Assembly: GCA_963742405.1 (NCBI GenBank)
Contig: CAVUMB010000009.1
Span: forward strand, 1 to 37,374
DNA: 37,374 bases
Source: JAGVSR01 sp963742405
Lineage (GTDB): Bacteria > Pseudomonadota > Alphaproteobacteria > Rhizobiales > Hyphomicrobiaceae
Reading direction: 5' to 3'
The notes under the pieces are model-generated. The model was not told where the DNA came from and did not search any database. It saw only the letters and a program-made list of their open reading frames with translations. Within the stretch, counting starts at the first letter, position 1. Every line of letters begins with the position of its first letter. A program made the position numbers and the translations under genes. Shown in pieces: positions 34,693-37,374 of this stretch.

Positions 34693-34878
34693 ATGAGCAA
34701 TTTCACCTTGTCGAGCATCATATTTATTTTGACGTTGAGTGGGATCTGGCTCGGGTCACTGCTTGACCGCCGCGCGCTATCTCGTGATCCGATCGCCATC
34801 AAATCGGCGGCGAGCCGCCGTCGTATACGCAAGCACGAGTCGCAATCGCAGCCTGCTCCCGAAGCACTCGAGCGCTAG
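34693..34878 (+). CDS. Possible small membrane protein (61 aa)
   Basis: One N-terminal hydrophobic segment (LSSIIFILTLSGIWLGSLL) and a basic tail (RRRIRKHESQSQ). No family recognised and the ribosome site is weak, but the frame is membrane-like and fills the gap between two units. It is not found before module copy 1. Could be spurious. Confidence 0.4.
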   Translation: MSNFTLSSIIFILTLSGIWLGSLLDRRALSRDPIAIKSAASRRRIRKHESQSQPAPEALER

Positions 34879-34905
34879 AGCGGTCCGCAAGGCTTTTTAC
34901 CCCGA

Positions 34906-34919
34906 TTGATCCAGATCAA
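34906..34919 (+). promoter_or_regulatory. Perfect FNR/FixK-type box before HdeD copy 2
   Basis: TTGAT-CCAG-ATCAA is a full match to the symmetric consensus. Its centre (34912.5) lies 62 bp upstream of the HdeD start; class II activation at -41.5 predicts a transcript start near 34954, about 21 nt before the ATG. This makes oxygen-responsive expression of module copy 2 likely. Confidence 0.65.
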
Positions 34920-34974
34920 CATGCGCTTCAAACGCTTGCGTAACCTTCCAAGCTAGAGGATGGGAGTATCAGTC

Positions 34975-35553
34975 ATGACCAGCCAGGCGTCGTACTCGAT
35001 GACCGTCAACTCTTTCCCGCAAGTGCTGGCACGGAATTGGTGGCTTTTTTCTTGCGCGGACTTGCCGCCGTCATATTTGGAGTGGTGTCGTTTGCATGGC
35101 CTGGGCTTAGCCTTGTGACGCTTATCCTGTTTTTTGGAGCCTATGCCCTGGTGGATGGCACCTTCGCGCTAGTGGCAGCAATCGTCAGGAAGGGGCAACG
35201 CTGGCGTCAGATGGTGGCTCGTAGTCGTGGGCCTGCTTGGCATAGGCGTCGGCATCGCGACGTTTCTGGTGCCCGTTCTTACCGCGCTGATGCTGCTGTA
35301 TTTGATCGCCGGTTGGGTCATTGCGACCGGCGTATTGCAGATCGTTGGCGCCATTGAGCTCCGCGAGGTCATCGATGACGAATGGTGGCTGATCCTCGAC
35401 GGCGCATTCTCGGTGCTGTTCGGGATTCTTCTGTTCGTCATGCCGGGCGCCGGCGCCCTGGCCCTGATTTGGCTTATCGCTTTGTTTGCGGTCGCCTACG
35501 GAATCTTGATGGTCGGCTTCGCCTTCAAGGTCAAAAAATTCAAAGCGTCTTGA
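34975..35553 (+). pseudogene. HdeD-family membrane protein, copy 2, two frameshifts
   Basis: Paralogue of the gene at 22349. N-terminus MTSQASYSMTVNSFPQVLARNWWLF, then a lost T in the T-run at 35045-35050 leads to FLRGLAAVIFGVVSFAWPG. An extra A at 35187 precedes the segment equivalent to GRGNAEVRWW of copy 1. The rest (LLGIGVGIATFL to FKVKKFKAS) is clean. The two shifts cancel, and the corrected protein has 192 residues against 190 in copy 1. All six helices are conserved with mostly conservative changes. Confidence 0.85.
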
Positions 35554-35630
35554 ATGGAGCCTGACGCATAACGACTGCGAGTATCGACGACTGAAACGGT
35601 CCCCTACGTTTGAACAAAATGGAGACGATC

Positions 35631-36246
35631 ATGACAGACCAAAGCAGCATGCATGCTTACCTGAACTGGACCAAGCAGCGTATTGACGAGATGGACGCCA
35701 CGCTGGCGTCGCTCGAAGCCAAGGCGGGCCAGATGAAGGCCGACTTCGAAGATCAAGACCGACCAATTGGTCGCCGATCTCAAGAAGCGGCGCGATGAGT
35801 TCCAGGCCCAGGCCAAAGCGCAGGCCCAGGCGGGCGAAACGGCGTTGCAAGCCGGCAAGGCGCAATTGGAAGTGCAGTGGAAGGCGTATGAAGCGCAGGT
35901 GAAAGCCTACTTCGACACGGCCGGCAAGCAGCTCGAGCAGCAACAGGCCACGTTCCGCGACGTTGCCAATGCGCAAATTAAGGCCTGGCGCGAGGCGGCC
36001 GACACCTTCCATAAGGAGCTCGCCAAGGTCGCAACCGCGCGGCGGGGCGACGTCGATGCCGCCGTCAAGCAGATGAAGGCGGATGCTGCCGAGGCGGAAT
36101 TGCGTTTGCAGAAGTTGAAGCAGGCGGGAAACGACTCGTGGTCGGCGCTGGGTGCGGCGTTGGCGGAGTCGCGCAAGGCTTTCGACCGCGCCAATCAAAC
36201 CGCGGGCGATGCCGTCAAGCGCGCCACTACTGCTACGGCCGCCTAA
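35631..36246 (+). pseudogene. Long coiled-coil protein, copy 2, one frameshift
   Basis: Paralogue of 23002-23616. Extra T at 35745-35746 (GAC-TTCGAAG against GAC-TCGAAGG in copy 1) splits the frame; corrected it reads ADSKIKTDQLVADLKKRRD and gives 204 residues, exactly the length of copy 1. It shares the same ATGGAGACGATCATG start context. The alternative, independent translation from an internal start at 35767, would lose the first ~45 residues. Confidence 0.82.
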
Positions 36247-36287
36247 GCGCTGGCGGCGATCGTATCGCTTCTGAAGAGAGCATGATC

Positions 36288-36597
36288 ATGGCCACCGATG
36301 CAGTGGTGTCGCGCGAACTGAAGTCCCTTCAGGACGAGCTTTCGACCTCGCAGCGTGAGCGCCTGTTCCGCCACCACGCCGCCGGTAGCCGTGCCGAGCG
36401 GTCCGCCAGCAACGCCCCCTCCGCCAAAAGAAACCGCGGAGGAAGGCGAGCTGCGGGATCAGCTACGCGAGCTGGTGAACGAGGCAACGGCGTTTTTCGA
36501 GGAAGCGGAGAAGAACATCGCCGCGCATCCCACCGAAAGCGTGGTCGGCGCGCTGCTCGTGGGGGTACTGATCGGCCGTCTGCTGGGACGGCGCTAG
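36288..36597 (+). pseudogene. YqjD/DUF883-like protein, copy 2, one frameshift
   Basis: Paralogue of 23676-23993. VSRELKSLQDELSTSQRER is followed by an extra T near 36365; after correction the linker reads SATTPPVAVPSGPPATPPPP and the C-terminus LRDQLRELVNEATAFFEEAE...VVGALLVGVLIGRLLGRR matches copy 1. Corrected length is 102 residues (105 in copy 1). The stop is followed by AGGAACATCCGAC and the next gene, a weaker ribosome site than in copy 1. Confidence 0.8.
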
Positions 36598-36608
36598 GAA
36601 CATCCGAC

Positions 36609-37107
36609 ATGATCGACAACCTCGTTCGTGACCTCCAGGTTCTGCGGAAAGCCGATTCTCTGATCGGCAGATTTGGCTCGATGTCTTCGCGCGTCGCTTT
36701 GGCCTTTTTGCTTTTGCGGGGCTGATCGCCGTGTTCGGGCTCGGCATGGCCAACGTCGCGGGCTTCTATGCTCTGCAGGTGTCGCAGGCCCCGTTTGGGC
36801 GGCGGCGATCGTTGCCGCCGTCGACCTTGTTATCGCGGCGATCGTCCTGCTGGTGGCCAGCAATTCCCGGCCGGGACCGGAGATCGAGCTCGCGTTCGAC
36901 GTTCGCAAAATGGCGGTCGAATCCATTCAGACGGACGCGCGCGACCTCAAGCTCACCGTCGATGCGCTCGGTCATGAAATCCGGGAAGTAAAGGCAAATA
37001 TTGTCGGCTTCGCGCACAATCCATTAGATGTCGCCGCGCAGAAACTTCTTATCCCCGCCGCTTTGTCGATTATCAAAGGGATACGATCAAAGAGAGCGCA
37101 ATCCTGA
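36609..37107 (+). pseudogene. YqjE/holin-like membrane protein, copy 2, two frameshifts
   Basis: Paralogue of 24005-24505. MIDNLVRDLQVLRKADSLIG is followed by a lost A near 36671 (GGCAGATTTGG against a restored GGCAAGATTTGG) and a lost G near 36779 (CAGGTG against CAGGGTG). Corrected length is 166 residues, exactly that of copy 1. The C-terminal half (PGPEIELAFDVRKMAVESIQ...IIKGIRSKRAQS) is uninterrupted and closely similar to copy 1. Confidence 0.8.
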
Positions 37108-37153
37108 ACAATTCTGCTCTTAATCATTACCAATGAGCGCCGGTCTTCGCGCG

Positions 37154-37374
37154 ATGATACAAAGAGGGAAGGTCCTTCGCGCTTCGTTGATTTTACAGGA
37201 ATTGCACGCGTCAGGCGCCGACGGGTCCTGTCACATTGCAGTGGGTGATGGAACGCCTTCGCCGACAGTCGTTCGGCATGATCACGTTAATCTTGGGCAT
37301 TGTTGCCCTTGCCCCGGGCGTTTCTCTCCTGGCCGGGCTTTTGTTGCTGGTGCCGGCGTCTCAGATGATGCTCG
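37154..37374 (+). pseudogene. ExoD-family protein, copy 2 (3' end cut by window, one frameshift)
   Basis: From ATG 37154 the first 17 residues (MIQRGKVLRASLILQEL) align without gaps to those of ExoD copy 1. An extra base near 37211 moves reading to QAPTGPVTLQWVMERLRRQS and then FGMITLILGIVALAPGVSLLAGLLLL, the diagnostic ExoD region. The gene runs off the right edge. Without the correction no long frame exists here. Confidence 0.75.

Noticed and set aside
1..37374. CRISPR arrays, tRNA or rRNA genes
   Set aside because: No regularly spaced short repeats, cloverleaf sequences with CCA-type ends or rRNA motifs were recognised by eye; a covariance search would be needed to exclude small ncRNAs.

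Overview
The window is GC-rich alphaproteobacterial DNA, most likely from a member of the Hyphomicrobiales such as a Bradyrhizobium, Rhodopseudomonas or Xanthobacteraceae relative. This is inferred from the FixJ/FixL-style regulators, FNR/FixK-type palindromes, ExoD, HdeD and DUF1269 stress genes, a patatin/DUF3734 gene and IS110-family elements. It looks like an accessory, stress-oriented region. No rRNA, tRNA, CRISPR array or phage structural gene was seen.

Layout. (1) 1-4348: a tandem-PAS histidine kinase cut by the left edge, a single-domain receiver on the opposite strand, a FixJ-like regulator, a stand-alone winged-helix protein and a cytochrome P460. (2) 4510-10907: an alpha/beta hydrolase, then a periplasmic molybdenum hydroxylase set (2Fe-2S subunit, molybdopterin subunit, tri-haem cytochrome c), a second hydrolase and a membrane protein. 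(3) 10960-16541: HlyD adaptor, double ABC-2 permease, HlyD adaptor with no ATPase gene, then a DUF302 protein and a small membrane protein. (4) 16911-21147, minus strand: an IS110 transposase with an in-frame stop, then a GFA-fold protein, an F420-type NADP oxidoreductase, a methyltransferase, a small protein and a DUF1614 membrane protein. (5) 21392-25215: a DUF1269/coiled-coil fusion, then a five-gene envelope module (HdeD, coiled-coil protein, YqjD/DUF883-like, YqjE/holin-like, ExoD). (6) 25346-26719: an IS1111-type element. (7) 26779-34631: a divergent TetR gene and a tightly packed operon of RND adaptor, RND pump, patatin, acetoacetate decarboxylase and 3-hydroxybutyrate dehydrogenase. 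(8) 34975-37374: a second, diverged copy of the five-gene module, running off the right edge and preceded by a perfect TTGAT-N4-ATCAA palindrome.

Two features dominate. The first is the paralogous duplication of the five-gene module around a 9.7 kb segment holding an IS element and the efflux/ketone operon. The second is a set of about 25 single-base frameshifts confined to 5.6-12.4 kb and 33.2-37.2 kb, with none seen in the 20.8 kb between. Every interrupted gene can be restored by one-base corrections, and three of the restored module genes match the exact length of their intact paralogue or come within two residues. The shifts are therefore either sequencing/assembly errors or extremely recent decay. 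Interrupted genes are labelled pseudogene here only because the sequence as given does not encode a continuous protein.
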